A stretch of DNA of 52,934 nt from Anaerovorax odorimutans DSM 5092. Lineage in GTDB: Bacteria > Bacillota > Clostridia > Peptostreptococcales > Anaerovoracaceae. A program made the translations under genes and the position numbers. The DNA is taken from assembly GCF_000426305.1 (NCBI RefSeq), contig NZ_AUFC01000022.1, positions 1-52,934 of the forward strand, in the 5' to 3' direction. Of the stretch, positions 27,328-36,187 are shown piece by piece (the stretch's first letter is position 1; each line of letters starts with the position of its first letter). The notes below the pieces were generated by a model, which was not told the origin of the DNA, did no database searches, and was given only the letters and a program-made list of their open reading frames with translations.

Positions 27328-27353
27328 AGGAGGCATTAAATTTAATGCCTCCT
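27328..27353 (+). other. Perfect 26-nt palindrome between tig and clpP
   Basis: AGGAGGCATTAAA is followed directly by its reverse complement. It lacks a following T tract, so it is not a standard terminator. One arm contains AGGAGG and the other CCTCCT. It may act as an RNA processing or stabilising hairpin. Confidence 0.7.
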
Positions 27354-27378
27354 AAATAAATCTAAGGGGGTGACGTTC

Positions 27379-27960
27379 ATGGCGTTAATACCAATGGTAA
27401 TAGAACAAACAAGTAGGGGCGAACGTTCTTACGATATTTATTCAAGATTATTAAAAGATAGAATTATTTTTTTAGGTGAACAAGTAGATGAGCATACATC
27501 TAGTTTGATTGTTGCACAACTATTGTTCTTAGAATCAGAAGATCCGGATAAAGACATTAGTTTTTATATAAATAGTCCTGGAGGATCCATTACGGCAGGT
27601 ATGGCAATTTATGATACTATGAGATACATTAAACCTGATGTATCCACAATTTGTATTGGTATGGCTGCAAGTATGGGAGCATTTTTACTTTCTTGCGGGG
27701 CAAAGGGCAAAAGATTTGCTCTTCCTAATTCTGAAATCATGATACATCAGCCATTAGGTGGCGTTAATGGTCAGGCAGAAGATATTAGAATACATGCTGA
27801 CAGAATTATTAAAACGAGAGAAAAATTAAATAAGATTTTAAGTGAAAATACAGGTCAAGATTTGGCACGTATAGAAAAAGATACAGATCGTGATAATTTT
27901 TTAGATGCAGAAGATGCAGTTAAATATGGGATTATTGATAAAGTAATTTATTCTAGATAA
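27379..27960 (+). CDS. clpP: ATP-dependent Clp protease proteolytic subunit ClpP
   Basis: A 193-residue serine peptidase that forms the tetradecameric Clp chamber. The catalytic triad is Ser98 (GMAASMGAF), His123 (MIHQPLGG) and Asp172 (TDRDNF). I use ATG 27379 ([10 protein letters not shown]), the family-typical start, preceded by AGGGGG; a GTG at 27370 falls inside the ribosome site. It is 15 nt from clpX. Confidence 0.97.
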   Translation: MALIPMVIEQTSRGERSYDIYSRLLKDRIIFLGEQVDEHTSSLIVAQLLFLESEDPDKDISFYINSPGGSITAGMAIYDTMRYIKPDVSTICIGMAASMGAFLLSCGAKGKRFALPNSEIMIHQPLGGVNGQAEDIRIHADRIIKTREKLNKILSENTGQDLARIEKDTDRDNFLDAEDAVKYGIIDKVIYSR

Positions 27961-27975
27961 TAAGGGGGTGTTTAT

Positions 27976-29268
27976 ATGAGTGGAAAATATACAGATACAA
28001 AGCAATTAAAATGTTCGTTTTGCGGAAAACCACAGGATCAAGTAAGAAGATTAGTTGCAGGGCCAAATGTATATATTTGTGATGAATGTATTGAACTTTG
28101 TCAGGATATTATAAATGAAGAATTGGCAGCTATGTCAGAATCAACTGACAATAACGAAAACACTAATTTTGAATTACCTAAGCCAAAAGAAATAAACAAG
28201 ATATTATCAGAATATGTAATTGATCAAGACGATGCAAAGAAAGCACTTGCAGTAGCAGTTTACAATCATTATAAAAGAGTAAATGCTAGTGAAAAGCTTG
28301 CGGATGATGATGTGGAAATACAAAAAAGTAATATCATTATGATTGGACCTACAGGTTCAGGTAAAACTCTTTTTGCTCAAACCTTAGCTAAAATTTTAAA
28401 TGTACCTTTTGCAATAGCAGATGCAACAGCATTAACAGAAGCAGGTTATGTGGGTGAAGATGTAGAAAATATTTTATTAAAATTAATTCAAGCTGCAGAT
28501 TATGATATAGAAAAAGCACAAAAAGGCATTATATATGTTGATGAAATAGATAAAATAACAAGAAAGTCAGAAAACCCTTCTATTACTCGAGATGTGAGCG
28601 GAGAGGGAGTGCAGCAGGCGCTGTTGAAAATTTTAGAAGGTACTGTTGCAAGTGTTCCGCCTCAAGGAGGAAGAAAACACCCTCATCAAGATTTTATACA
28701 GTTTGATACAACAAATGTTTTGTTTATATGTGGTGGGGCATTTGATGGATTGGATAGTATTATTCAAAAAAGAATAGGTGAAAAGACAATTGGTTTTAAC
28801 TCTGACATGAAAAAATCAACTATGGCAGCTTCAGAAACTTTAAAGCTATTACAAGTAGAAGATTTATTAAAATACGGATTGATACCGGAATTTGTGGGAA
28901 GACTACCTGTAATGGTGACGTTAGAAGAACTAAATAAAGAAGCTTTAGTAAGAATTATAAAAGAACCTAAGAATGCCATATTAAAACAATATAAAAAATT
29001 ATTTTTAATTGATGGTGTTGAGCTTGAAATTGAAGATGAAGCCATTGCAAGAGTTGCTGAAAAAGCAATAGAGAGAAAAACTGGAGCGAGAGGATTAAGA
29101 AGTATATTAGAAAATGTTATGACAGACATTATGTATGAGATTCCTTCCAGAGAGGATATTACAAAATGCATTATAACAAAAGGAACAATTGATTATAATA
29201 CGGGACCGGCTTTGGTGCTTGTAGAGGCTAAGCAAAACAAGAAAAACGAAGAAGAGACTGCATCATAA
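27976..29268 (+). CDS. clpX: Clp protease ATP-binding subunit ClpX
   Basis: A 430-residue AAA+ unfoldase. The zinc-binding domain uses Cys13, Cys16, Cys35 and Cys38. Walker A is GPTGSGKT (124-131), Walker B is [10 protein letters not shown], and the pore loop GYVGED and RKTGARGLR sensor-2 are present. It feeds substrates, including ssrA-tagged proteins, to ClpP; ssrA and smpB are also in this window. AAGGGGGTG precedes the ATG. Confidence 0.97.
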   Translation: MSGKYTDTKQLKCSFCGKPQDQVRRLVAGPNVYICDECIELCQDIINEELAAMSESTDNNENTNFELPKPKEINKILSEYVIDQDDAKKALAVAVYNHYKRVNASEKLADDDVEIQKSNIIMIGPTGSGKTLFAQTLAKILNVPFAIADATALTEAGYVGEDVENILLKLIQAADYDIEKAQKGIIYVDEIDKITRKSENPSITRDVSGEGVQQALLKILEGTVASVPPQGGRKHPHQDFIQFDTTNVLFICGGAFDGLDSIIQKRIGEKTIGFNSDMKKSTMAASETLKLLQVEDLLKYGLIPEFVGRLPVMVTLEELNKEALVRIIKEPKNAILKQYKKLFLIDGVELEIEDEAIARVAEKAIERKTGARGLRSILENVMTDIMYEIPSREDITKCIITKGTIDYNTGPALVLVEAKQNKKNEEETAS

Positions 29269-29297
29269 AACAGACGGCCTAAGGCCGCCTGTTTTTG
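29267..29297 (+). terminator. Terminator after clpX
   Basis: CAGACGGCC-TAA-GGCCGCCTG (one mismatch) followed by TTTTT; an unusually G+C-rich stem for this DNA. Confidence 0.85.
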
Positions 29298-29333
29298 ATT
29301 AAAAATACACTGCAGAAAGGCGGATGAGGATAA

Positions 29334-31772
29334 GTGACAGAGGAAAAGGATAAAAAAGCAAAAGAAGAACAAGAAAACGAAAAATATGAAAATATAGATA
29401 GTGAATTAGAAGAGGAAATAAAGGCAGAAATAGAGGCTGCTCTTACAAAGGAAGAAAAGGAAATGGATAATACTATGCCAATGATTCCTCTTAGAGGGCT
29501 TTCTATTTTTCCTTATATGGTACTTCATTTTGATATAGGAAGAGAAAAATCAATAAGTGCTTTAGAAAAGGCAATGATGTTGAATCAGAAGATTTTTTTA
29601 GTATCACAAATTGATGCTGAAACAGACCTTCCTACAAGCGATGATTTTTATAAGGTAGGTACTATTGCAAAAATTAAGCAAATGCTGAAACTTCCAGGGG
29701 ATTCTATTAGGGTTTTAGTAGAAGGAATTGGAAGAGGAGAAATAGAAGATATAATTTTTGAAGTACCTTATTTTAAATGTGCCATTAAAGAAATAGAAGA
29801 AATACAATATGAAGAAATTCCAACTAAAATTCTAGCGCTTATGCGTTCTGTTTTAGATAGCTTTGAACAATACTTATCATTAAGTCAAAAAATTTCAATA
29901 GAAATATTTCCCGCAGTTGCAGGTATTGAGCAGCCAAGTAGATTAGCTGATATTATTACTTCTCATTTAGATGTTAAAACAGACATAAAGCAGAAAATAT
30001 TGGAAGCTATAGATCCAGAAGAGAGACTTGAAATATTAATTGAAATATTAAACAGTGAAGTAGAAATCCTTAAAATAGAAAACGACATTAACTCAAAGGT
30101 AAAAACACAAATTAATAAATCACAAAAAGAATATTACCTTAGAGAACAAATGAAGATAATACAAGAAGAATTAGGTCAGGATGCAGATATTGAAGATGAA
30201 GTTGATGATTGGTTAACACAGTTGAAAAAGCTCAAGCTTCCGGCTAAGACTTCAGAAAAAATAGAAAAAGAAATTAAGAGATTGAAAAAAATACAACCCG
30301 GCTCAGCAGAAGGCGGAGTAATTAGAACCTATATTGAATGGATCTTTGCATTACCATGGAATAAAATGTCAAAAAGCAATGTAGATTTAAAAAAAGCAGA
30401 GAAAATTTTAAATGAAGATCATTACGGATTAGATAAGGTAAAAGAGAGAATTATAGAATACCTTGCAGTAATGCATCTTTCCAAAACCCTTAAAGGCCCT
30501 ATCCTTTGTCTTGTAGGACCTCCGGGAGTTGGTAAAACCTCTGTGGCTAAATCTATTGCAAGAGCAGTAAACAGAGAGTTTGTAAGAATGTCTCTTGGCG
30601 GTGTCAGAGATGAAGCGGAAATTAGAGGACACAGAAGAACTTATATTGGTGCAATTCCCGGTAGAGTAATATCTGCTATGAAGGATGCAGGTACGAAAAA
30701 TCCTGTATTTCTACTTGATGAAATTGATAAGATAGGTTCTGATTTTAAGGGAGACCCTGCTTCAGCATTGTTGGAAGTATTAGACCCTGAGCAAAATAAG
30801 GATTTTAATGATCATTATCTTGAAATTTCATTTGACTTATCAAAAGTTATGTTTATAACAACTGCAAATACTATAGACACAATTCCTCGTCCTTTGTTAG
30901 ACAGAATGGAAGTTATAAGCGTAACAGGATATACTGAAGAAGAAAAAGTTGAAATTGCAAAGCAATATTTAATTCCAAAGAAAGTAAAAGAGCATGGACT
31001 TAAAGATGAGAATTTAACTATCTCAGAACCTGTAATCAGAAATATTATAAATTATTATACGAGAGAATCAGGAGTAAGAAATCTTGAAAGAGAAATTGCA
31101 AATATTTGCAGAAAAGCTGCTCGTAAGATAGTTGAATATAACGCAAAAAGAATTCGTTTAACAACGGGAAATCTAGAAAATTATTTAGGTAAAAAACGAT
31201 TTAGATATGATATCATAGAAGGAGTAAATGAAGTAGGTGTTACAACTGGACTTGCTTGGACAATTGTTGGAGGAGATACTTTATTTATTGAAACTACCAT
31301 GGTTCCTGGTACCGGTAAACTTGTTTTGACAGGTCAACTTGGAGAAGTTATGCAAGAGTCAGCAAAAGCGGGTATAAGCTATATTCGTTCTAAGACAAAG
31401 GAACTTGGAATTGATGAAAAGTTCTATAAAGAAAATGATTTGCATATTCATATTCCAGAAGGTGCAACACCAAAGGATGGCCCTTCTGCTGGAGTGACTA
31501 TGTGTACTGCAATCATATCTACTCTGACTAATACTCCTGTAAGAAAAGAAGTAGCTATGACAGGAGAAATAACTTTAAGAGGAAAAGTTCTTCCGGTAGG
31601 TGGCATAAGAGAAAAAGTTTTGGCAGCACATAGAGCCGGAATTAAGAAGATTTTACTGCCTGTTGATAATGAAGTAGATATTGAAGAAATTCCTGCAAAT
31701 GTACGTAAGAAATTAGAGTTTGTTCTTATTAACAGTGTGGATGAAGCATTAGAACATGCTCTTGTTAGGTAA
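29334..31772 (+). CDS. lon: ATP-dependent protease Lon
   Basis: An 812-residue LonA. The N-domain starts MIPLRGLSIFPYMVLHF at about residue 50. The AAA+ module has Walker A GPPGVGKT (395-402) and Walker B VFLLDEIDKI. The protease domain has the Ser/Lys dyad in KDGPSAGV and REKVLAAHRAGIKKILLP. The GTG at 29334 has GAGGA nearby and gives about 48 extra acidic residues before the usual LonA start. An internal ATG at 29463, preceded by AAAAGGAA, is an alternative. Confidence 0.95.
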   Translation: MTEEKDKKAKEEQENEKYENIDSELEEEIKAEIEAALTKEEKEMDNTMPMIPLRGLSIFPYMVLHFDIGREKSISALEKAMMLNQKIFLVSQIDAETDLPTSDDFYKVGTIAKIKQMLKLPGDSIRVLVEGIGRGEIEDIIFEVPYFKCAIKEIEEIQYEEIPTKILALMRSVLDSFEQYLSLSQKISIEIFPAVAGIEQPSRLADIITSHLDVKTDIKQKILEAIDPEERLEILIEILNSEVEILKIENDINSKVKTQINKSQKEYYLREQMKIIQEELGQDADIEDEVDDWLTQLKKLKLPAKTSEKIEKEIKRLKKIQPGSAEGGVIRTYIEWIFALPWNKMSKSNVDLKKAEKILNEDHYGLDKVKERIIEYLAVMHLSKTLKGPILCLVGPPGVGKTSVAKSIARAVNREFVRMSLGGVRDEAEIRGHRRTYIGAIPGRVISAMKDAGTKNPVFLLDEIDKIGSDFKGDPASALLEVLDPEQNKDFNDHYLEISFDLSKVMFITTANTIDTIPRPLLDRMEVISVTGYTEEEKVEIAKQYLIPKKVKEHGLKDENLTISEPVIRNIINYYTRESGVRNLEREIANICRKAARKIVEYNAKRIRLTTGNLENYLGKKRFRYDIIEGVNEVGVTTGLAWTIVGGDTLFIETTMVPGTGKLVLTGQLGEVMQESAKAGISYIRSKTKELGIDEKFYKENDLHIHIPEGATPKDGPSAGVTMCTAIISTLTNTPVRKEVAMTGEITLRGKVLPVGGIREKVLAAHRAGIKKILLPVDNEVDIEEIPANVRKKLEFVLINSVDEALEHALVR

Positions 31773-31801
31773 ATTTTGCATTAGATTGAAAAGAGGAACA
31801 G

Positions 31802-32389
31802 ATGATAATAAAAAAAGCAGATTTAGAAGCGGTGGCCGTAAAAAAAATGCAGTATCCAGACGAAGGTTTAAAGGAAATTGCCTTTGCAGGGCGATCTAAT
31901 GTTGGAAAATCATCCCTTTTAAACTTAATTGTAAACAGAAAAAAGCTTGCGAGAGTCAGCGGAAGTCCTGGTAAGACAAGAACTATTAACTTTTATATAA
32001 TTAATGATGAATTTAGAATAGTTGATTTGCCTGGATATGGATATGCTAAAATATCTAAATCAATTTCTGAAAATTGGGGAGATATGATAGAAACATATTT
32101 ATCCACAAGGCAAAACCTTATAAAAGTTGTTCAGCTTGTGGATATCAGGCATGCACCGTCTAATCAGGATATTCAAATGTATGAATGGTTAAAGCATTAT
32201 GGGTTAGACGGCATTGTGGTTGCTACAAAAGCAGATAAAATATCCAGAAATGAAATGTTTAAAAATATTAGTATTATTAAAAAAACTCTTGGTCTTAAAT
32301 CAACTGATAAGGTTATTCCTGTTTCATCTTTGAAGAGAACCGGGTATGATGATCTTATGAATGAATTAGAAAGGCTTTTGGAGGGCTGA
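31802..32389 (+). CDS. engB: Ribosome biogenesis GTP-binding protein EngB (YsxC/YihA)
   Basis: A 195-residue GTPase for 50S subunit assembly. G1 is GRSNVGKS (30-37), G2 is PGKTRTINF, G3 is DLPGYGYAKIS and G4 is ATKADK. It follows lon, the usual order in Firmicutes. GAGGA lies upstream of the ATG. Four nucleotides separate it from the DUF1232 gene. Confidence 0.96.
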   Translation: MIIKKADLEAVAVKKMQYPDEGLKEIAFAGRSNVGKSSLLNLIVNRKKLARVSGSPGKTRTINFYIINDEFRIVDLPGYGYAKISKSISENWGDMIETYLSTRQNLIKVVQLVDIRHAPSNQDIQMYEWLKHYGLDGIVVATKADKISRNEMFKNISIIKKTLGLKSTDKVIPVSSLKRTGYDDLMNELERLLEG

Positions 32390-32392
32390 TTT

Positions 32393-32725
32393 ATGCAGTT
32401 TATTTTTTTTCAAGTATTATTTAAAAGAATAAAAGCTATTAAATTTTTTTTAAAGGATAAAGAAGTTCCAAAACGAAAAAAAATAATTATAGTGCTTGGC
32501 ATTATATATCTGGTTTTACCTGTAGATTTAATTCCTCCTGTCTTGTTTCCTATTGCATGGATGGATGATGCGGTATTATGGATATTTATTATCTGGTACT
32601 TGAAAGATGAACTTGATAAATATTGGCTGGGCGAAGAGCCTGTTGATCCTAAGAAAAAATATCATGGTAAAAAAATTATAGATGATGTTAACTTCGATAT
32701 AGAAAAAGAAAAGGAGCATTCGTGA
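32393..32725 (+). CDS. DUF1232 (YkvA-like) small membrane protein
   Basis: A 110-residue protein with one or two hydrophobic segments (about 30-65). It has the DUF1232 signature DLIPPVLFPIAWMDDAVL. Function unknown in the family. It is tightly packed between engB and hpt, with AAAGGAG for hpt in its last codons, so all three are likely co-transcribed. Confidence 0.85.
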   Translation: MQFIFFQVLFKRIKAIKFFLKDKEVPKRKKIIIVLGIIYLVLPVDLIPPVLFPIAWMDDAVLWIFIIWYLKDELDKYWLGEEPVDPKKKYHGKKIIDDVNFDIEKEKEHS

Positions 32726-32726
32726 T

Positions 32727-33269
32727 ATGGAAGAAAATTATACATTTGGTGAAGTGATGATTACAGAAGAGCAGATAAAAAAAAGAGCTAAAGAAATCGG
32801 CGCTGAAATTTCAAATGACTTTAAAGGTGAAAAAATCTTAGCAGTTGGTATTTTAAAAGGTGCTGTTCTATGGATGAGTGACCTCATTAGAGAGATAACA
32901 GTTGATACTCAAATAGATTTTATGGCTGTAAGTAGTTATGGGGCCTCTACTAAAAGTTCAGGTGTAGTTCAGATTATAAAAGACCTTGATACAGGTATTG
33001 AGGATTTAAATGTTATTATTGTTGAGGACATTATAGATTCAGGTATTACACTTCATTATTTGAGAGATTATTTATTAGGAAGGAAACCAAAATCATTAAA
33101 AATTTGTACATTATTAGACAAGCCTGATCGCAGAGAAGCAGATATTAAAGTAGATTATACTGGCTTTGTGATAGAAAATAAGTTTATTGTAGGGTATGGA
33201 TTAGATTACAATCAGCTTTATAGAAACATACCTTATATTACTTGTTTAGAAGAGGTTAAAACTGTGTAA
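32727..33269 (+). CDS. hpt: Hypoxanthine phosphoribosyltransferase
   Basis: A 180-residue purine-salvage enzyme converting hypoxanthine or guanine plus PRPP to IMP or GMP. The PRPP-binding motif is VIIVEDIIDSGITL; the mobile loop is AVSSYGAST, and LLDKPDRREADI with FVIENKFIVGYGLDYNQLYR is the base-binding end. It lies 1 nt after the DUF1232 stop and ends with a strong terminator. Confidence 0.95.
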   Translation: MEENYTFGEVMITEEQIKKRAKEIGAEISNDFKGEKILAVGILKGAVLWMSDLIREITVDTQIDFMAVSSYGASTKSSGVVQIIKDLDTGIEDLNVIIVEDIIDSGITLHYLRDYLLGRKPKSLKICTLLDKPDRREADIKVDYTGFVIENKFIVGYGLDYNQLYRNIPYITCLEEVKTV

Positions 33270-33338
33270 TCATATTTTTTTGATCCTATAGTAATAACTA
33301 ATCGATAGTTTTGATTATATTTGATGGAACATAAATAA

Positions 33339-33380
33339 TAAAATGGAAGACACCGATGTTAATGGGTGTCTTCCATTTTG
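33339..33380. terminator. Bidirectional terminator between hpt and the Fe-ADH gene
   Basis: AAAATGGAAGACACC and its perfect reverse complement (33340-33354, 33365-33379), with T or A tracts on both ends. Confidence 0.9.
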
Positions 33381-33486
33381 GCAAAAATACTGTATATTTT
33401 ATGTACACAGCCATGACTTGTTTATTTAAGTAAAAAGGCATTTTAAATTTGGCAAGTTTAGTTTTTGATTATTATAGTTTATTTTA

Positions 33487-34653
33487 CTACGCTTCAAAAG
33501 CTCTTTTAAAAATTTGTAAAAATTCTGCTTCCCCAACAGATCGAGGATTACTTCCAACAGATACGTTTACGGAAGCTCTCTTAGCAAGTTCCTCTATATC
33601 TTCTATCTTTGCATCAATTTCATTAATCGTCGGAATCATTAAGTCTTTATTTAATTTTTTTAATGCTGCAACTGATTGATAAGCAGCATCTCTAACAGAC
33701 ATTCCATCAATGTTTTCACCAAGAGCTTTTGCAATTTCTGCAAATTTATCAATATCAGATACAAAGTTATATTCTACTACAAACGGTAGTAATATGGCAT
33801 TAGCAATACCGTGAGGTGTATCATAAAGACCTCCTAATGCTTCCGCCATACAATGGACTCCTGCAATATCAGAATTTCCAAAACAAATGCCAGCAATTAA
33901 ACTTCCAAGTAACATTTTTGCTTTAGCATCTACGGAATCTGTATAAACAGCATCTCTGATATTTTCTGCCAGCATTTTTATGGCAAAAATTCCACAAGCA
34001 TCGGTTATAGGTTCTGATAGTGTACATGTATATCCTTCAATTGCATGAGTTAAAGCATCCATTCCCGTTGAAGCTACTATTTTTGAAGGAAGACTTTCAA
34101 CAAGCAAAGGATCTACAAGAGCAGTCTTAGGTGCTATCAAAGGACTTCCAATACTCATTTTATAATGTCTATTTGTATCTGTAATTACAGACCAGAATGT
34201 AACTTCACTTCCTGTCCCTACTGTTGTAGGAATGGCGATTAAATTATCAATCGATTTTGTAATTTTATTTAAACCTTCATAGTCATTAATTATTCCACCA
34301 TGTGTCATAAGCACTCCTACAGCTTTAGCTGTATCCATAGAGCTACCTCCTCCAATTGCAATCAAACAATCAACTGAATATCTTTTAGCTTCCTCATAAG
34401 CCTTTTGGACAGTTATATCTTTAGGATTAGGTTCTATAGAATCGAAAATTACATATTCTTTTATTCCTTCTTCTTCTAATTTTTTTGTTATTTTATCCAC
34501 AACTCCGGCTGAAATCAAACCTTTATCGGTAATAATTATTGGTTTCGATCTGCCTAATTCTTTTACTTCCTTTCCAATTTCCTTATAAATTTCATAGCCA
34601 AATCGGATTTTCGTTGGAAGTATAAAATCAAAATTCTTCATATTTGTTTTCAT
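33487..34653 (-). CDS. Iron-containing alcohol dehydrogenase
   Basis: A 388-residue group III Fe-ADH. The NAD-binding GGGSSMDTAKAVG loop and the metal ligands in DALTHAIEGY (His) and GVHCMAEALGGLYDTPHG (two His) are present, with PTTVGTGSEVT before them. It reduces an aldehyde or oxidises an alcohol in the cytoplasm; substrate not readable. I start at 34653, preceded by AGAGAGG; the reading frame extends to 34728, but that would run into the promoter. Its promoter is a MerR-type site, matched by one on the divergent ureohydrolase gene, so it belongs to that locus. Confidence 0.9.
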   Translation of the reverse strand: MKTNMKNFDFILPTKIRFGYEIYKEIGKEVKELGRSKPIIITDKGLISAGVVDKITKKLEEEGIKEYVIFDSIEPNPKDITVQKAYEEAKRYSVDCLIAIGGGSSMDTAKAVGVLMTHGGIINDYEGLNKITKSIDNLIAIPTTVGTGSEVTFWSVITDTNRHYKMSIGSPLIAPKTALVDPLLVESLPSKIVASTGMDALTHAIEGYTCTLSEPITDACGIFAIKMLAENIRDAVYTDSVDAKAKMLLGSLIAGICFGNSDIAGVHCMAEALGGLYDTPHGIANAILLPFVVEYNFVSDIDKFAEIAKALGENIDGMSVRDAAYQSVAALKKLNKDLMIPTINEIDAKIEDIEELAKRASVNVSVGSNPRSVGEAEFLQIFKRAFEA

Positions 34654-34704
34654 AACTTTACCTCTCTGTTTCATTTTTGTTGGCATTTTGTTTTTCTTTA
34701 TAAA

Positions 34705-34735
34705 ATCGTAAGCTTTTGTGTAACACAAAAGTCAA
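34705..34735 (-). promoter_or_regulatory. MerR-type promoter/operator for the Fe-ADH gene
   Basis: On the minus strand, TTGACT (34730-34735), 19-bp spacer, TACGAT (34705-34710). The spacer is filled by the palindrome CTTTTGTGTAACACAAAAG (34713-34731). Confidence 0.8.
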
Positions 34736-34806
34736 TAGGTTTTTACTAAAAATTTTATTTGAATAATTTACCATATTATAATTATTTGATTTTTTAAAAA
34801 ATTCCC

Positions 34807-34837
34807 TTGACCTTTGTGCCACACAAAGGTTTATCGT
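34807..34837 (+). promoter_or_regulatory. MerR-type promoter/operator for the ureohydrolase operon
   Basis: TTGACC (34807-34812), 19-bp spacer, TATCGT (34832-34837). Palindrome ACCTTTGTG-CCA-CACAAAGGT (34810-34830) fills the spacer and closely matches the site at 34713. Confidence 0.8.
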
Positions 34838-34885
34838 AAGATTGAAATTAATATTTTACCGCTCAAGAGCGAAAAGGAGGAACTT

Positions 34886-35824
34886 ATGTCAAAATATGAA
34901 ACAAATTTTCCGTCAGACAGAAAGTATGAAGATGTAGATGTACATCTTCATTATGCAGGAATTTCTACTTTTGGAGGATATCCAAATACGAGAGAACTAA
35001 AGGATGTTGATATTGCCATTATGGGAATTCCATTTGACTGCGGAGTAACAAATAGACCTGGTGCCAGATTAGGTCCGCGTGGAATTAGAAATATGTCTAA
35101 ACTCGCATGTATTTTTAACTATATGTGGGAAATGGACTTGGATGAAGTTTGTCCTAATATTATAGATTATGGTGATGTAGGGCATTATATGGGTCCGAGA
35201 ACCACACAATATATGTTAGAAAAAAGTTACGAACATGCGAAGAAGATTCTTGATTCAGGGGCTAAGCTTTTAACTTTAGGAGGAGATCATACTATTCCTT
35301 ATGGTCCTGTACGTGCAGCCAGTGAAAAGTATGGTAAAATTTCTCTTATTCATTTTGACAGTCATCAGGATTCTATCCCAAGTGAAGGTGAGTATTCACA
35401 TGCAAATTTTGCATATGATTTACAGGCAGAAGGATATGTTGATTCTGAGAAATCAGTACAGGCATGTATTAGAACCGATATGCCTTTATGTGGTTATAAT
35501 ATTATTTATGCAAATGAAGTAATAGAAATGGGACCAAAGGCTTTGGCTCAAAAAATAAAGAGTATAGTTGGGAATAACCCAGTATACATAACTTTTGATA
35601 TTGATGCTTTAGATCCTGCTTATGCACCTGGTACAGGTACTCCAGTATGCGGAGGTCCTACAACAAATGATGTACGTACAACTTTAAGAAATTTAGAAGG
35701 AATTAATTTAGTTGCGGCAGATATTGTTGAAGTATTACCTGCCTATGACTTTGGAGAAATAACTGCTTTAGCAGCGGCGTCTATAGCAAAAGATTTAATG
35801 TGTTTAATGGCATCTAATAAATAA
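34886..35824 (+). CDS. Ureohydrolase (agmatinase/arginase superfamily)
   Basis: A 312-residue binuclear metal hydrolase that cleaves a guanidino or similar group, usually releasing urea. The metal ligands sit in GGDHTIPYG, HFDSHQD and TFDIDALDPAYAPGTGTP. The N-terminal FDCGVTNRPGARLGPRGIR is typical of the agmatinase/guanidinobutyrase branch. HFDSHQD replaces the commoner HFDAHxD, but the ligands are intact. Start ATG 34886 follows AAGGAGG. Its operon mates (one-helix protein, NCS1 permease, MerR regulator) suggest that an imported nitrogen compound is the substrate; agmatine is only one possibility. Confidence 0.88.
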   Translation: MSKYETNFPSDRKYEDVDVHLHYAGISTFGGYPNTRELKDVDIAIMGIPFDCGVTNRPGARLGPRGIRNMSKLACIFNYMWEMDLDEVCPNIIDYGDVGHYMGPRTTQYMLEKSYEHAKKILDSGAKLLTLGGDHTIPYGPVRAASEKYGKISLIHFDSHQDSIPSEGEYSHANFAYDLQAEGYVDSEKSVQACIRTDMPLCGYNIIYANEVIEMGPKALAQKIKSIVGNNPVYITFDIDALDPAYAPGTGTPVCGGPTTNDVRTTLRNLEGINLVAADIVEVLPAYDFGEITALAAASIAKDLMCLMASNK

Positions 35825-35840
35825 GAGCTTTTGTATTATT

Positions 35841-35877
35841 AGCCATATATGCAAATTTTAATATTGCATATATGGCT
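35841..35877 (+). other. Intercistronic hairpin in ureohydrolase operon
   Basis: AGCCATATATGCAA and its perfect reverse complement with a 9-nt loop. No T tract follows; AAAAAAGGAG for the next gene does. It probably tunes mRNA stability or read-through rather than ending transcription. Confidence 0.65.
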
Positions 35878-35890
35878 GAAAAAAGGAGAT

Positions 35891-36109
35891 ATGAAAATGG
35901 GTAGTGTAGAAGAAATAAGGAACGAACTTAAGGGAAAAACCGGAATGGAAGAATCCGTTGAAAATGATTTGTTTGATAGTATTGCGGAGATTGAGAAGAA
36001 AGATGGAGTTATTGCACCTTTACCAAAAAAAGATTATTTATTAGCAATAGCTTGCGGGATTTTATTCGGAGTTACTATTGTAGTATTTCAAGCGTTTTTA
36101 TATTTATAA
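35891..36109 (+). CDS. Small single-helix membrane protein
   Basis: A 72-residue protein starting MKMGSVEEIRNELKG. Residues 1-45 are charged and soluble. Residues about 48-70 form one membrane helix (YLLAIACGILFGVTIVVFQA) at the extreme C-terminus, so most of it should face the cytoplasm. AAAGGAG precedes the ATG. It sits between the ureohydrolase and the NCS1 permease and could be an accessory subunit of the permease. I recognise no family. Confidence 0.75.
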   Translation: MKMGSVEEIRNELKGKTGMEESVENDLFDSIAEIEKKDGVIAPLPKKDYLLAIACGILFGVTIVVFQAFLYL

Positions 36110-36187
36110 AAGCCTATAAATTAATATTTAAGAATAATTTATTATAGGTTGCCTTTGAAATAAGAAGAATTATATATGAGGTGTGAA

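Noticed and set aside
28764-29171. 135-residue minus-strand frame within clpX
   Set aside because: The plus strand encodes conserved ClpX motifs throughout; the opposite frame has no recognisable protein.
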